Of a stretch of DNA of 64,000 nucleotides, positions 47,403 through 59,355 are shown one piece after another. The DNA lies in assembly GCA_035610365.1 (NCBI GenBank), contig CM069432.1, positions 127,606,255 through 127,670,254 of the forward strand, written 5' to 3'. The notes beneath the pieces were generated by a model. The model was not told the origin of the DNA. It did no database searches and worked only from the letters and a program-made list of their open reading frames with translations. Positions within the stretch are counted from its first letter, which is position 1, and each line of letters opens with the position of its first letter. The position numbers were made by a program, and so were the translations under genes. Source of the stretch: Aquatica leii. Taxonomy: Eukaryota; Arthropoda; Insecta; Coleoptera; Lampyridae.

Positions 47403-47590
47403 AGTAAATTGTTGTTGAATCCCAGTAGGAGGTCGTGTGGAAAGGTTACAAATTAATTTGCTTTAGAATGTTGTCGACGTTTTGCTGCTTCTTCGGTCCT
47501 ATTGTTTATTGTGAAAAAACAGGACAGTAAATACATTTTAAGAAACAATCATACAAAATTATATATAAATTAATAACAAATTGAAAAATA
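47403..47590 (-). repeat. Left member of a Penelope-like inverted end pair
   Basis: It is the reverse complement of 53855-54040. On the minus strand it reads ACAATAAACAATAGGACCGA, AGAAGCAGCAAAACGTCGAC and then TTTGTAACCTTTCCACACGA. The layout, with a degenerate hammerhead 3' half (AAAACGTCG), resembles the ends of the Penelope-like elements in this window. Confidence 0.6.
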
Positions 47591-49094
47591 AATACGTGTT
47601 AAGTTGTCACTTCCGTTATGTACAAGTGGCTACCTGACTTCCAAGTTTTCCAATTATCTTAAAATTTTTTTAATAGCATATATGCTATGTACTAAAACGG
47701 TATTAAACGTTTCTCAAAAGAGGGGTAAATAATTTTTCAAAAAAAAATTAAATTAACTATTGTACTTATATAAGATACCTAGTCACTTCATGGCGGCAAA
47801 GTATATATATATGATACAAGCAACTCGTTCTCACTTCCAGCAACGTTGACACATATAACCTGCATATTACTAAGGAAAGAAAGAGAAAGGTTTATTTTTC
47901 TTTGTCCTTTCGGGTACAATTTTCTATTTTTAGATTTTACTACACCTAATTGGTTATTTTTATGATTGTATTTTGAAATACGTATTTCTAAAAGTTTACT
48001 ATTTTTATGAGAACTTCGTTTTCAGCATTCGTATTTATTTTTGTTTCAATAACATAACACAATCAGAAAGCCCATTTTTGATATAAATATTTTATAAAAA
48101 CGAACTTGTGCAATTAAAAATTTGTAGTTTTTGTTATTAACAATTTTTAATTTAATAGACTGGATCTTTTATTGATATTATGTTACTATAAAATGTGTAT
48201 AAATAAAACATTTCATATAAGTTTTAAAATTTACGTATTACACGATCAAGAGTTTTTTTAAGTTAAAATTATTATTTTATTTGTCAGCATTAACACGTTT
48301 GTTTAAACGTTCGCAATAATTAAAGGTAGAAATTAATTAATTAATTCTTTAATCTTTAGTCAGGTAAATCTTTAATCTTACTACATACAATAAGCCGGTG
48401 CATTTTATTACTTTAAAAGTTATCTTTTGAACGGCATTGCAATGAACTATTTTTTTAAATAAGTTTTGATTTCGAAATTTTATAAAAATGTATCTCGTCA
48501 TACATTTATAAACTCGATCTTTAGCATATAATTGACATAAAACTATTAACTAATCAATTAACATTTCTTGTTTTAAATCCTTATCAACTTTTTTTTTTAG
48601 ATAAAACTGATGATCAGTAATATAAATTTAATGTAAAACATAACCAACCAAAACATTAGCAGAGTAGTATTTAAATTAATCACAAAAAAGTGTAAGACTT
48701 TTTAATATTAGTTTTTTAATTTGACTTCCGTAAAAGTTATTCGTGTTTCCATGCATTGTGTTTTTTTTTGTTTACTACTTTTAGCTTTAACTTTAATAAA
48801 AAATATAATACAAGTTTGTTAGTATTCATATATTGTATTAAGATTTATTAACTATGTAAAATCTCTTATCCGAATTTCAAGTAAGGGCGCCTCAAAGTAC
48901 ATACCGCCCGAGAGCAGTGATCGTGCTGCCTTAAAGCACGGGGCGGCCCTGGCAAGATGTTTGACATTTTTGACGTTAATACATTTTTTTATAAGTATTT
49001 GTCAAAACAGACGCCCTTTTTGTTACTTAAAAATTATACAAAAATTAAGTGTACATTTGATAATACATAGAAAGAATTGTTTTTACTCTTTATA
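47591..49094. other. AT-rich sequence with a GC-rich transposon-end-like scrap
   Basis: Mostly featureless. At 48888-48953, GC-rich sequence ending CACGGGGCGGCCCTGG looks like the terminus of an hAT-type element (reverse complement starts CAGGGCCGCCCC), but no partner end was found. Confidence 0.4.
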
Positions 49095-51208
49095 CAGAGC
49101 GCCGAAGCAAACAAAGTCCGCGGAAAATATGTCAACTAACTTTAAAAATTGAAAGCGGTAAATGTTTCAACCAATCACAATTAGAAAGTACCGTCCGCTT
49201 GAAAAATTAAATTACAATCAAAATTCCTTGATTGCATCGTGTTTGTTTACATCTTTACCTGCTGTTTTACTTAAAAATTCGTTGTTATTCAACTAGTCTT
49301 TATAAAGACTCTTTTAAACGCCATTATTTGTGAACAAGGTATGTGTATTTATAATTTTTGTTTTAAGTATAACCCAAATTTTTGTAGCATAACCTCAACA
49401 TCAGTTATTACTTTGTATTCATTATTTAAAGATCTGTATTTAATTTCAGTATTTATTCTACAAACAATAACTAATTTCTATGGAGATTTTTACATTACTT
49501 ACTTTCTGTATTGTTTCAGCTGTTATTTACCAACATGGAATCTAAGTCGAAGAAAACCATTCATTCCGAAGCCAGAAAAATTATTAAAAATGTTGTGGAG
49601 TTTTTCGATAAACACAAAGCTGCGGGCGTATGGACTTTCCCTCTAGAGAAGGCAACAGAACTAGCTGTTGCTGCAACGGGCAAATCAACCACCTTTATTA
49701 AAAAAATCTGGGTGAAGCGATGACGACCAGTGATGGTATTTTAAGATCTCCCTCGAAGAAAAAAAGAAGTGGTGGTGCAAATAAAATAACGTTGGATAAT
49801 TGCGACTTAAGCATTTTAAAAAGAACTGTCCATGAAGTTTACACGGTTGATAAGAAAGTTTCAAACATGAAAATTTCAGTTGAAAAAATGAAAGAAAAGA
49901 TTAATTACAAGGGGGGAGCAGATACACTAAGAAAGTATTTGTTACAAATTGGTTTTAAATATAAGAAATGCCACAATAAAAGAAAATTATTGATGGAACG
50001 TGATGATATTATTGCTTGGCGTTCTCGTTATTTACGCAAGTTGCGAGAAAATGATGCTTTAAGCGAAAACAAAAAACCAATAACATATTTAGATGAGACC
50101 TACATTCATCTATCATACGGTGTTAGTAAGTGCTGGCAATCTGAAGAAGATGCTGGTGTTTATCATACAGACAGAGCAGGTCAAAGGTACATTATTGTGC
50201 ATGCAGGTGGATCATACGGATTTGTTAATAATGGCCTTTTAATCTTTAAATCTAAAACTAAGTCCGGTGATTATCACGACGACATGAACCATACCAACTT
50301 TATGCAGTGGATGGAAAAACAATTAATTCCAAACTTGTCTCCTAATGGTATTGTTGTCATGGATAATGCACCTTATCACAGTGTACAAATTAATAAACCT
50401 TCAACACAAGCAGAACGTAAAAAAAGCATTCGACAATGGCTCGAAAATAATGGAGTAACAACAACAAATGAAATGCGTAAAGCAGAACTAATAATGTTAG
50501 TGAAGCAGTTTAGTTATACGAAGACATATTACGTAGACGAACTTCTTAGAAAACACGGGCATACAGTGTTACGTCTGCCACCGTACCACTGCGACCTAAA
50601 TCCAATCGAGTTGATATGGAGTTTAGTGAAACATAAGATCGCTATGAATAATGTTACACAGAGTGGTTTAGAGATCGAAGCCTTAGTGAGAAAGGCATTT
50701 TCTGATGTACCTGCATCGGACTGGGACAAACATTGTCGACATGTAAATCACTTGGAGCAAGAAATGTGGCAACGTGATGGATTGCTGGATGTAACGGTGG
50801 AAAACCTGTCGTTTATGGTGAACACAGGATCATCCGACGATGAAAGTTGTAGTGGAGAAGACGAAAGTGACAGTGATTGAACTGCTTTATTTTTTTTATG
50901 ATTGTATTTCTTGATGTAAATAAGTAATTTTTAGAATTACTTTTAGAAATATGTAATATTTTGTAATGCCATACTTCATCTTTTAGAAAAGTAAATGTGT
51001 AATTACAATTTATTTTAATAATCATTAAGTCATAAAGTGTTTATCTGAAATAACCTCAAACTTTAACAAGCTCTAATGATTATTTACACAGGTAACCTAT
51101 GAATAATTTGAATTTCCCACCAAAATACTTTTTAATTTGAGTGTACCTTTAAGATTAGAGTGACACCAGCCACGCCTCTCCAGGGACTTTGTTTATTCAG
51201 CTCAACTG
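49095..51208 (+). mobile_element. Sailor-like Tc1/mariner transposon, full length
   Basis: The ends match in inverted orientation. The left starts CAGAGCGCCGAAGCAAACAA and then AGTCC..GGA. The right, reverse-complemented, starts CAGTTGAGCTGAATAAACAA and then AGTCC..GGA. Both are flanked by TA (49093-49094, 51209-51210). The only gene is the transposase at 49535-50880, with a probable intron in its 5' leader (GT at 49339, AG at 49519). The wide spacing between second aspartate and glutamate fits the DD82E/Sailor family. Confidence 0.85.
49535..50880 (+). pseudogene. Sailor-like transposase with one frameshift near the N-terminus
   Basis: The protein starts MESKSKKTIHSEARKIIKNV and includes a helix-turn-helix stretch ending TGKSTTFIKKIW. 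One base appears to be missing in a GGG run near 49711. The first frame therefore stops at 49721-49723, while a 386-residue frame starts at 49720 (MTTSDGILRSPSKKKRSGGA). Catalytic residues are D in ITYLDETYIH, D in VVMDNAPYHSV and E in DLNPIELIWSLVKHK. I count 81 residues between the second D and E. The acidic C-terminus (SSDDESCSGEDESDSD) is typical. One lesion only, so the copy is young. Confidence 0.9.
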
Positions 51209-51210
51209 TA

Positions 51211-53854
51211 CGTGAATTACATAATACAGGACTTACACAAATTTAAAAAAAAACCGCTAATAGTTATCCTGTTAATTTAATTTAGTTTTAAATGTAATGT
51301 TTTTTGTTAACGTTTTTTTTTAAATAAGTTATCTAAACTGAAGACTAGTTACAAGTTTAACTACTTTTATTTGCACAGTGTCAACCAGATGTTTTGGCGT
51401 CAAATCTACTTTACCGTTGCGATTTTGTCCCCTAGTTTTATTGTAATGTGTCAGTAGATGTTCTTTTTTGCTTTTATTAGTTCTTATCAGAGCGTTTTTA
51501 ACAATATCACTCTTCAGTGATAAAAAATTATTAAATTATCTAAATAATTCATCATTACTAAATATGCAAACGATTTTATTTTTTGTTTAAGACGAGTAAA
51601 AATTATGAAAAAGATGTTTTTTTAATTTAAGGTAATTTTTTATGTTATAAAGAAACAGTTACAACCGACGCAATCATTTTGTTAGATACAGGTACTACCT
51701 AGACAGACAGCTACTTTTTGTGTAACCTTTTCTTTTAACCAAAATTGCTTTATGTAATTATTTCAAAAGCTTTACAATTGCCAATAATTTTAACAAAACA
51801 AAATAGTTTAAATTAAAAGTGTAAAAAATAAAATTATCAAACTATCAGCATTATGTAATAGTATATACATAACGAGCATGGAAAGTGAGTGATATCGTGC
51901 TAGTGAGAATTTCGACGGACGAGGTGCAAGCCGAGTGCGGAAATCTCACAATCAAACGATAGACACTTTCCAACGGGTTTTGTACAGTATTTTTCCTACG
52001 ACAGTAACTTAAGTATTTTAAAAACTCGTTTATAAGTCACAATTTCGCAAAAAAATTTTTTTTAGCACTTATTTCAGATAAACAAAATAGTAAAGTTCTT
52101 GATAAAAGCAAACTGTCACGTTATAATTGTGCTTTATAATATCGCACGGGTTTGTGACCGATGAATGTAATTGTCAACTTTCATGCGTACTTAATTGTGT
52201 AAAATTGACGTCTTTCATATAGTTTCGTAGGAAAACTACATTTAACAAACAATAAAACATAATGGAAGCTTATTTCAATTGACTTTGTGTTTTTTTAAAT
52301 TTTTATAATTTTGAATTTTAAGATATTAGTTTCTATTTTGTAAATAAATAAGCAAAAATAAGCAAACGTATTATAAAAGTACCTATAATAAAAATAAATT
52401 ATAATTAAACTATTTTTTTTAATTTTATTGGTTTAATCACACAATACTAAGTAATAAATTTTATTAATCTTACAATTAATTGAAAATACAGTTATTAAAA
52501 ACATTAATTCGTGCAACAATTCTAAAACACGTCATTAATTTATTGTTAATTCTAACATAAATTAAGTATGAAATCACCGAATTTATTCAAAACCATTTTC
52601 TACAAAACAAACGTTACAACAGTAATTTTTTATTACGTATTATAATTTTATCTAACAAATTAATTTTTTATTATTCTTTAGTACTGAAATATTTAAGAAA
52701 CTTCATTCGTAAATTTTAGCATTTATGTTTTCCTAATGTCGATACGTTTTAAAGCGGCTACTCAGACCCTAAATTTGGGTTAAAACGTGTTTATGGTTTT
52801 ATTGATGCTATGCTTTACTTTCAACGTTGCCGCATGTCGGAAGTAACAAGTACTCTTTTAAATAACAGAAGTCACATCGAACAGCCCGTACCTGCATATA
52901 TCAAGCATCATCAGCGCTAGCGGATATACCCTGAACTAACGGACACTTTTTGCGGATATAAAGTGTCATAGTGACTTCCAACACAAATTTTGAATTTAGG
53001 CTTCTGATGCCCCCTAGTGTCTAAATCCGTTGAAAACAAGGCGAAACGTTGTCACTTCCGAAATCGGAAGTGACTACGTTATATATGAAGTGACAACGTT
53101 CGATATATATCTGAAATGGAAGTCACTTTATACACTTTACCAATATATATATATATATATACACACATTCATTAAATAATACGAAGCCCGACAAACACTA
53201 TGGATGAATCGAAGCGGTTTTTTTAGTGCTAATTACAGTTACAAAAAAAAAACGAGCAAAGAAACTATTTCAAAATATAAAATTAAATATACTAATAAGA
53301 AGTAAAGGTATGATTAATGATTAAATAGTTTTTAGGTAATTTTTTTCAGAAACTTCACTCAATATATTTCTTGGATGTTATACTTATTATATTTTATATG
53401 ATTTACTTATATGATATCAACAATTTTAATGATTTTTATGTTTAAACTTTGTAAGTATTGTGTGAGAAACGTTACCATGCTATTAAAGATACCTTATCAA
53501 AATTGAATTTCATGTCAGATGTGAAAAACTTATCATATTTATGCAAGAAATTAAAAAATGACATGAAAAATAAACTAAATGTTTCAGACCCATACTTCTT
53601 TTCATGCTACTGCAGGTTGATGCAAAAATAAATTGTGAAACAGTAGGTTCATGTTGGCAACCTTGCGTGGCTTCGTATCATCAGTGAAATATATAAAAAT
53701 ATACAAACGGGCTTCCAAATAACACAAAATGTATAGGGCTTCGCAACATTCGTACTAAAAATTTTTTGTATATACATGTCTCCGGCACTCCCCATTACCC
53801 GGCATTCGATTCATCTATAGTGATTTTATTTACAATTTTTTAATTTGTTATAAA
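51211..53854. other. AT-rich intron with an unassigned GC-richer foldback block and a TA microsatellite
   Basis: At 51875-52250 the composition changes and TTTTTCCTACGA (about 51985) is mirrored by TTTCGTAGGAAAA (about 52225), suggesting a foldback element. At 52740-53110 another GC-richer block contains repeated 'gtcacttcc' and 'ggaagtgac' motifs. A (TA)n run lies at 53142-53161. No protein motif was recognised. Confidence 0.45.
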
Positions 53855-54040
53855 CTTTAATAATTTTGTATTATTGTTTCTAAAAATGTATTATTTACTG
53901 TGCTATGTTTTATCACAATAAACAATAGGCCCGAAGAAGCAGATACAAGTCTAGTCTGCAAAACGTCGCCAACATTCTAAAACAAATTAATTTGTAACCT
54001 TTCCACACGACTTCCTATTGGGATTCAACAACAATTTACT
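53855..54040 (+). repeat. Right member of the Penelope-like inverted end pair
   Basis: It contains CCCGAAGAAGCAGATA, a GCAGA/TCTGC helix and CAAAACGTCGCC. This is the position-by-position degenerate form of CTGATGA-stem-GAAACGTC. It then matches 47403-47500 inverted. No RT was recognised between the two members, so this may be a non-autonomous or gutted Penelope-like element of 6.6 kb, including the Sailor insertion. Confidence 0.6.
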
Positions 54041-54239
54041 AATAGATATCACAAAGAGGATTATAATAAATTAATAGATAAATAATAATATAACTAAAAA
54101 TTTTGCTGTACAAATAATAATTCTACAAACAAAAACATATTTTTTACTAGCTTGGTAGTGATTCTATGCGACCATAGATCCTTAGATGTGGAAGATAGGC
54201 ACAACTCAGAAAAAAAACTCTGTAGTAATTATTGCTAGG

Positions 54240-54272
54240 TTTTGTTGGCTATTGTGCCAACTTCATCAGGCC
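54240..54272 (-). ncRNA. Degenerate hammerhead-like core, left end of third Penelope-like element
   Basis: On the minus strand CTGATGA (54263-54269) and the GTTGGC...GCCAAC helix are intact, but the following GAAA has become AAAA. It is probably inactive. Confidence 0.5.
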
Positions 54273-54469
54273 AATCTATATTGGATGGTAATTATATTTA
54301 ATTATACAAGTATATAAGTAGAACATATCTCAATTATCAATATTTACCAGAAAACTTATGAATATTATATATTCGTTCTTATATGATCTTGTTAAATTAG
54401 AAATAGATATGACCTATTGAAAAATTTTTAACCTAAAAAAGCACATAAATCAATTAAAACGCTCAATAT

Positions 54470-56505
54470 CAAATGTTCTTAACTGTAATGATTTCCAAAT
54501 ACTAATTAGAATTTTAAAAACTAAATATAAGAAAACCCGTTGTAAAAATAAGCTTAGCTTAATTACTTAGTTATGTAACACAATGTTTAGCGCTTAACCC
54601 CAAATTCACCTATAATAATAATGATCTTACTATTTGTAATGTTATAAAGGATGTAGAAGATGTTTTAACCCTACATTCAGACTTTGACCGGGAAAGATTG
54701 CAGGGCAAAGTGGTAAATATAAATATTGTGACCAACTTTATCAATAATAAAAAAAACACCAAATCCATACCAATTCAAAACCATTTTATTCATTTAATCA
54801 TTAATAAAACAAACAATTTTTTTTAAGAATCATAAAGATATTTTTATAATTAAATCTGATAAAGGAAATTCTACAGTTATTATCAATAAAACTATGTATC
54901 AAGATAAAATAGAACTTCTACTCAATGATACTAACATTTACAAAAAATTTTTGTAATAATCATACGATGTCTTTTCAATATGAGAATAACAAGATTAGTA
55001 AAATGCTATACCAAAAAGACCATATTGATCTAAGTTTATATAAAAAATTGACTACTTATAGGAGTAATCCTCAAAAATTTTATGGTCTTGTTAAGGTACA
55101 TAAAGATAATCATCCTATAAGACCTATAGTATTATGCATTATTTCACCGACGTATGAAATATCTTTATAACTACTATATTAAACAACATTTCCTTTTTCT
55201 TTAATTACAACCTTAAAAATTCGTATGATCTACAGAATATAGTTAAAAAAGCTAGAGTTTACATATTAGTATCATTTGATGTAACTTCTTTGTTTACTAA
55301 TATTACGAAAGAGTTGATTGTGTGTCTTATCAAAAAATATTGGTCACAGATATGTAGTTTTACAACACTCAGCCTTAATGAGTTTCTACCTATAGTCGAG
55401 TTCTTGTTTACATCTAGCTTTTTTACGTATGGGTATAGTCAATATATACAAACATTTGGGCAGCTATGGGTAATCCAGCATCACCCATCCTAGCTAACTT
55501 AACTGTGCATGACTTACTGACATTTGTTAAGTCAAAACTATCTTTTAACCCCGTGTTTATGTGTGTCTACGTTGATGACATTATGACTTGCATTCCTAAA
55601 CATTTAGTTAATATAACATTAGATATATTCAATAACTATAATTCTAACATTCAATTTACGTATGTGTTAGAAAAAGATAGTTGTATTCTTTGTTTAGATG
55701 TTCTTCTGATTAGCGATATAAATAATAATACAATTTTAACTGACTGGTACACTAAACCTATCGCTTTTAATAGGATCATGAAATATTTCTCTAGACATAC
55801 TCATAGTAAAAAAATTAACATAATTTAAAGTATGATGAATAAAATGTTAAAACTTAGTAGTATACAATTTCATGGAAAAAACTTATTGATTCTTAAAAAC
55901 ATTTTAAAAAATAACAATTATCTATATTATTTAATCAAGAACATTCCTAAACCTACACCATTGTTACCAGCCGTACAACTTAACTTAAACACGAATGTTT
56001 CACCTACTTACAGTATACAATACAAAAAACTTAACATCCCAGGTTTAAATAATAATATAATTAACATTTTAAAAAAATCTGATCATGTCAAAATTGTTTT
56101 CTGTAACCATAACACTATATACAACACTATTTATACTAAACTAAAAAACAAAACTAAAATCTTAGACAAATCATACGTTGTATATAAAATCAATTGTAAA
56201 CAATGCAATAAATATTATATCGGCCAAACAAAACAAAAGCTTAAAAATAGAATTAAAAACGATAACTATGATTGCAATAAAAAAAACTGTAAACTAAGGC
56301 CTAACTTTCCATCATGTCGAAGACAATTATGATTTTGATTTTGACAATCCACAAGTTTTGGATGTAGAACTAAATTAAAAAAAAAGACAAATATCTGAGA
56401 TGCTCTTTATTAATTTATATAATAATAATGTGAATTTCAAGACGGATAGTCAAAATCTGAATCCCATTTATAACAACATTATTAGCAAATGTAAACGTAT
56501 TTACT
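54470..56505 (+). pseudogene. Penelope-like RT and GIY-YIG endonuclease, several frameshifts
   Basis: In order: CLALNPKFTYNNND, then a degraded SDKGNSTV block, NPQKFYGLVKVHKDNHPIRP, SFDVTSLFTNITKELI, MGNPASPILANLTVHDLLTF, the catalytic YVDDIMTCIP, DWYTKPIAFNRIMKYFSRH, and the endonuclease VVYKINCKQCNKYYIGQTKQ. The tail near 56400 (NNNVNFKTDSQNL) matches the other copies. At least four frame breaks exist. The protein is colinear with 11771-15984. Confidence 0.9.
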
Positions 56506-56945
56506 AAATTGCTTGTCACTTAATTTTTATAACTAACAAAATTACGTAAATCTTATCATTACAAATACAATTTCCTACTCTTATAAGTTGTTAAAGTCTA
56601 CATTACTTTTATTCTTTCATTGAGATTCAACTTATGTGTGTGTTATGTTTTGTGTCGTATAAGGTTATATGTCTTCGTGTTTACCTACTTTGTCAATGTT
56701 TTAATTAGATGTATATATGGGCAGAAATTAAACGTTTTACTGTTAGGTAAAATCAATTATTTCTTTGACTTAAGCGTAGTATTAGTGAACAAATTTTAGT
56801 AATTTGTTGTTTGTGTTTTTCATTTTTAATGTAAATTGGAATTTATTATTCTAGTTCGTAAGTTTTTAATTATGTTGACAATCGAAATATGTTCGACTTA
56901 TATACTTGTATAATTAATTATAATTACCATCTAATATAGATTAGT

Positions 56946-56984
56946 CTGATGAAGTTGACACAATAGCCAACGAAACGTAGCCGC
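56946..56984 (+). ncRNA. Hammerhead-ribozyme-like core, right end of third Penelope-like element
   Basis: CTGATGA at 56946-56952, a GTTG...CAAC stem II, GAAAC at 56972-56976 and GTA follow the hammerhead order. The third cleavage-site base (GTA rather than GTC) is still allowed by the NUH rule. Confidence 0.6.
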
Positions 56985-57068
56985 AATTGCTACAGAGTTT
57001 TCTTTCTGAGTTGTGCCTATCCTCCACATCTAAAGATCTATGGTCGCATAGAATCATTACCAAGCTAC

Positions 57069-57534
57069 TAAGTTTTTATAGGAGTTGTATCGATTTCATA
57101 ATATTTTTTACTCTACTAGATCATTTTATCCTTCTTGAACGGTCAGTACAAAACAAGTAACGCCACAACGCTTGCAAAATGAACTATTTTTTACAAAAAA
57201 TAAATTATCCTTATATATCACAAAAATGAATAAAAATGTCAGTTTGACGTTTTTTAAGATAATGTAATAAGATTATAAAATAGTATATTAACACAAGTTA
57301 CAGAATGAACGCGCTTCAATTACGAGACCGGGTTTTATAGATTTATTTTCGTAACTTAAAAAATTTATATTCAAAACTAATATGGAATTCATTTATAATT
57401 ATTTATAGTTTTAATTCTATAACATATATTCTATATATTTACCCAAAATAAAAAAGTAAATAAATAAATGCATCAAATCCTAAAGATATTATAAAACATT
57501 TTCTGTACTTTTTAATTGAAATATATTTTTTTAG
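57069..57534. other. End of the giant intron, no gene seen
   Basis: AT-rich sequence leading to the pyrimidine-rich acceptor of the exon at 57535. Confidence 0.6.
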
Positions 57535-57636
57535 GTTTCGTGGATCAGAAAACATGATTATCATTTGCTGACAGTAGGATTACAGACATACAGTAGCGAT
57601 AAAAGATTTTTTACTTCAACCGGAAAGAACGGACAG
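57535..57636 (+). CDS. Dpr-family Ig gene, exon with the Ig1 tryptophan and YHLLTVG motif
   Basis: The exon is flanked by a pyrimidine-rich acceptor (TTTTTTTAG at 57534) and a GTAAAC donor at 57637. It has 34 codons, phase 0 on both sides. It encodes VSWIRKHDYHLLTVGLQTYS and then SDKRFFTSTGKNGQ. The invariant Ig tryptophan and the HLLTVG..TYSSD.RF block are diagnostic for Dpr proteins. It follows the 57.3-kb intron and joins in frame to 16-227. Confidence 0.93.
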
Positions 57637-57729
57637 GTAAACTAAAATGTTTAATTCAGAAATTAGTTTTAGTGTATATTTAACCACATCAATTGTTACG
57701 TACATAATATTTATTTTTTTTATATTTAG

Positions 57730-57838
57730 GACTGGTGTTTACATATACGATATTCAGAATTAAAGGATTCGGGATTATACGAATGCCAAGTTACCACTCA
57801 TCCGGCTTCAAGTCTTTTTGTAGAATTACAGTTAGTAG
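57730..57838 (+). CDS. Dpr-family Ig gene, exon closing Ig domain 1
   Basis: The exon starts after TATTTAG at 57729 in phase 0 and ends in phase 1 at a GTAAGC donor. It encodes DWCLHIRYSELKDSGLYECQ followed by VTTHPASSLF. The D.G.YEC signature holds the second Ig1 cysteine, and DW.L.I is the usual Dpr strand after the variable loop. The preceding intron is only 93 bp, in sharp contrast to the 57-kb intron before it. Confidence 0.94.
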
Positions 57839-58112
57839 GTAAGCGTTTGAATTATTTTAAGTTAAAATTTAATAACAAATAATAAAAATTTTAATAAACG
57901 AGGATTTGCAGCATGTATATATACAAATATCAAAATTAATATTGTGAGATAAAGTGTAAAACAAAAACCATAATTATTCTTACATACTTAAATAAAAAAT
58001 TAACACGTTTTACATATTTATTTAAAGTACAACTGTACATGCTGTCACTTTCATTTATTTTTTTTTTGTTATTGTATTTAATGTAGTTAATTAAAAGTTT
58101 TAGTATACTCTA

Positions 58113-59353
58113 TGACATTAAAATTGCAACAACAAAAAAGGATGGAGATTAAATGATTAATATATATACGAAAAAGAACAAAAAGAAACAAAATTTTTAT
58201 TTAATAATGTGTTGGTCTCTCTCTTTTTGCTTTACAACTTTTCAATCACTGGAGTCAATTAATTCTTAAACTGTCTAATCTTGAGAAACTTGCAGTACAT
58301 ACCGGAAACCTTCTTGTGTTCGTGAAAGATGCGTTCCTCGGTCTTCTACTCATAACGTCCCACCCGTTTTCAATAGGTTAAAAGTCAATAGACCTAAGTG
58401 GCTCCGGTAAAAAATTAACACTGGCTTCTTTGAATTGGTCCATAGAGTGTTTTGTTATATAGAGACGAGCATTACCTTGCCAGAAAAGTAGGTTTTTTAA
58501 TTGCTAATAAAGTTATACTATTACGTTAACGTATTGCTCGGCGTTTATATTGCCTCTGATGAATACCAAACGAGACTTATTCCCATAGACTATAGCACCC
58601 CATACCACAATCCGTTCAATGTGGTGTACATGTTGTTTAAAAAAAAATGAACATTGCGCCGTTCTTGACATCATCATGCGTTACTAAATAGAATCGGAAT
58701 TCATCACTAAAATTTACTCTATGTGTTTCCATAATTTAGTGGAATGGCAATCTATACTACTCTAAACGTTGATGTCGGTGTTGAACCGTCAGTGGTAGCA
58801 TAACATGTGGCTAATAAGATTGCAATCTAAAAATTTTGATTTGACGGTAAACTATTCAAAAGGTTACAAGACAATTTTTATTACCTAAACATTAATCGGC
58901 AATTGATCTGGTACTGGACAATTGGTGTTTAGTCAAAAATAGCGGTCAAGCACCTCATTTGTACATATCCCAATTTTAAGTTCTTGTTTACGATGATTTT
59001 GACTTTTTGATAACTTGATAAGTCATGATAGTGGATTAATTCCTGTTAAGACAATTTTTTGATACGACCTTTGTCAAATTCGCTTAATTGACGGTAATTT
59101 TTTTGTTGTTGCGCTCTAAGCATAATCACACGGTTAAGACACGATAAACATAAAAACCAATAATATTAAAATTAACTAAAACTTTTACAAAATACACACG
59201 ACGATGCAGTAATAGAAACAAAAGAAAACCTCAGATATTCTATTACCACTTGATCCGTTTTAATAATATTTATTCATTTACTACCTTTAAACTTTTTTGC
59301 CAAATTTGATCACAAGATTTCCATCCTTTCTTAGTGTTGCAATTTTAATATCA
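58113..59353 (-). mobile_element. Tc1-type DNA transposon in the intron between Ig1 and Ig2 exons
   Basis: Inverted ends TGACATTAAAATTGCAACAA and TGATATTAAAATTGCAACAC are followed by AAGGATGGA in both arms. TA flanks both sides (58111-58112, 59354-59355). A single decayed minus-strand transposase fills the interior. Confidence 0.9.
58250..59130 (-). pseudogene. Tc1-type transposase (DD34E), dead
   Basis: The minus strand reads HRVNFSDEFRFYLVTHDD (first catalytic D), later CGMGCYSLWE, FWQGNARLYITKHSMDQFKE, and PIENGWDVMSRRPRN. The second catalytic aspartate of the QDNARPH motif is glycine here (QGNAR), and the glutamate in PIEN follows after 34 residues, as in Tc1. Several stops confirm inactivation. 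Confidence 0.85.
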
Positions 59354-59355
59354 TA

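Larger units (their letters stand above)
54147..57068 (+). mobile_element. Third Penelope-like element, compact and decayed
   Basis: The ends are inverted copies of each other: TAGCTTGGTAGTGATTCTAT at 54147 and, on the other strand, TAGCTTGGTAATGATTCTAT from 57068. The similarity runs inward about 190 bp through a hammerhead-like core on both sides. RT and GIY-YIG remnants lie between on the plus strand. It is older than the copy at 10333-16759. Confidence 0.88.
228..57534 (+). other. 57.3-kb phase-0 intron of the Dpr-type gene
   Basis: The intron runs from the GTATGT donor at 228 to the AG at 57533-57534. The flanking half-domains join in frame to complete the start of an Ig fold. The interior is AT-rich sequence plus at least a dozen mobile elements in nested layers. 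Long introns are common in neuronal adhesion genes; here the length is largely transposon-driven. Whether it also contains enhancers or unrecognised exons cannot be judged from this window. Confidence 0.85.

Noticed and set aside
48888..48953. tRNA-like or SINE head in the GC-rich patch
   Set aside because: No cloverleaf or A/B box promoter could be made out; it looks more like a DNA-transposon terminus.
53142..53161. TA run as a promoter or origin
   Set aside because: A simple dinucleotide microsatellite explains it.
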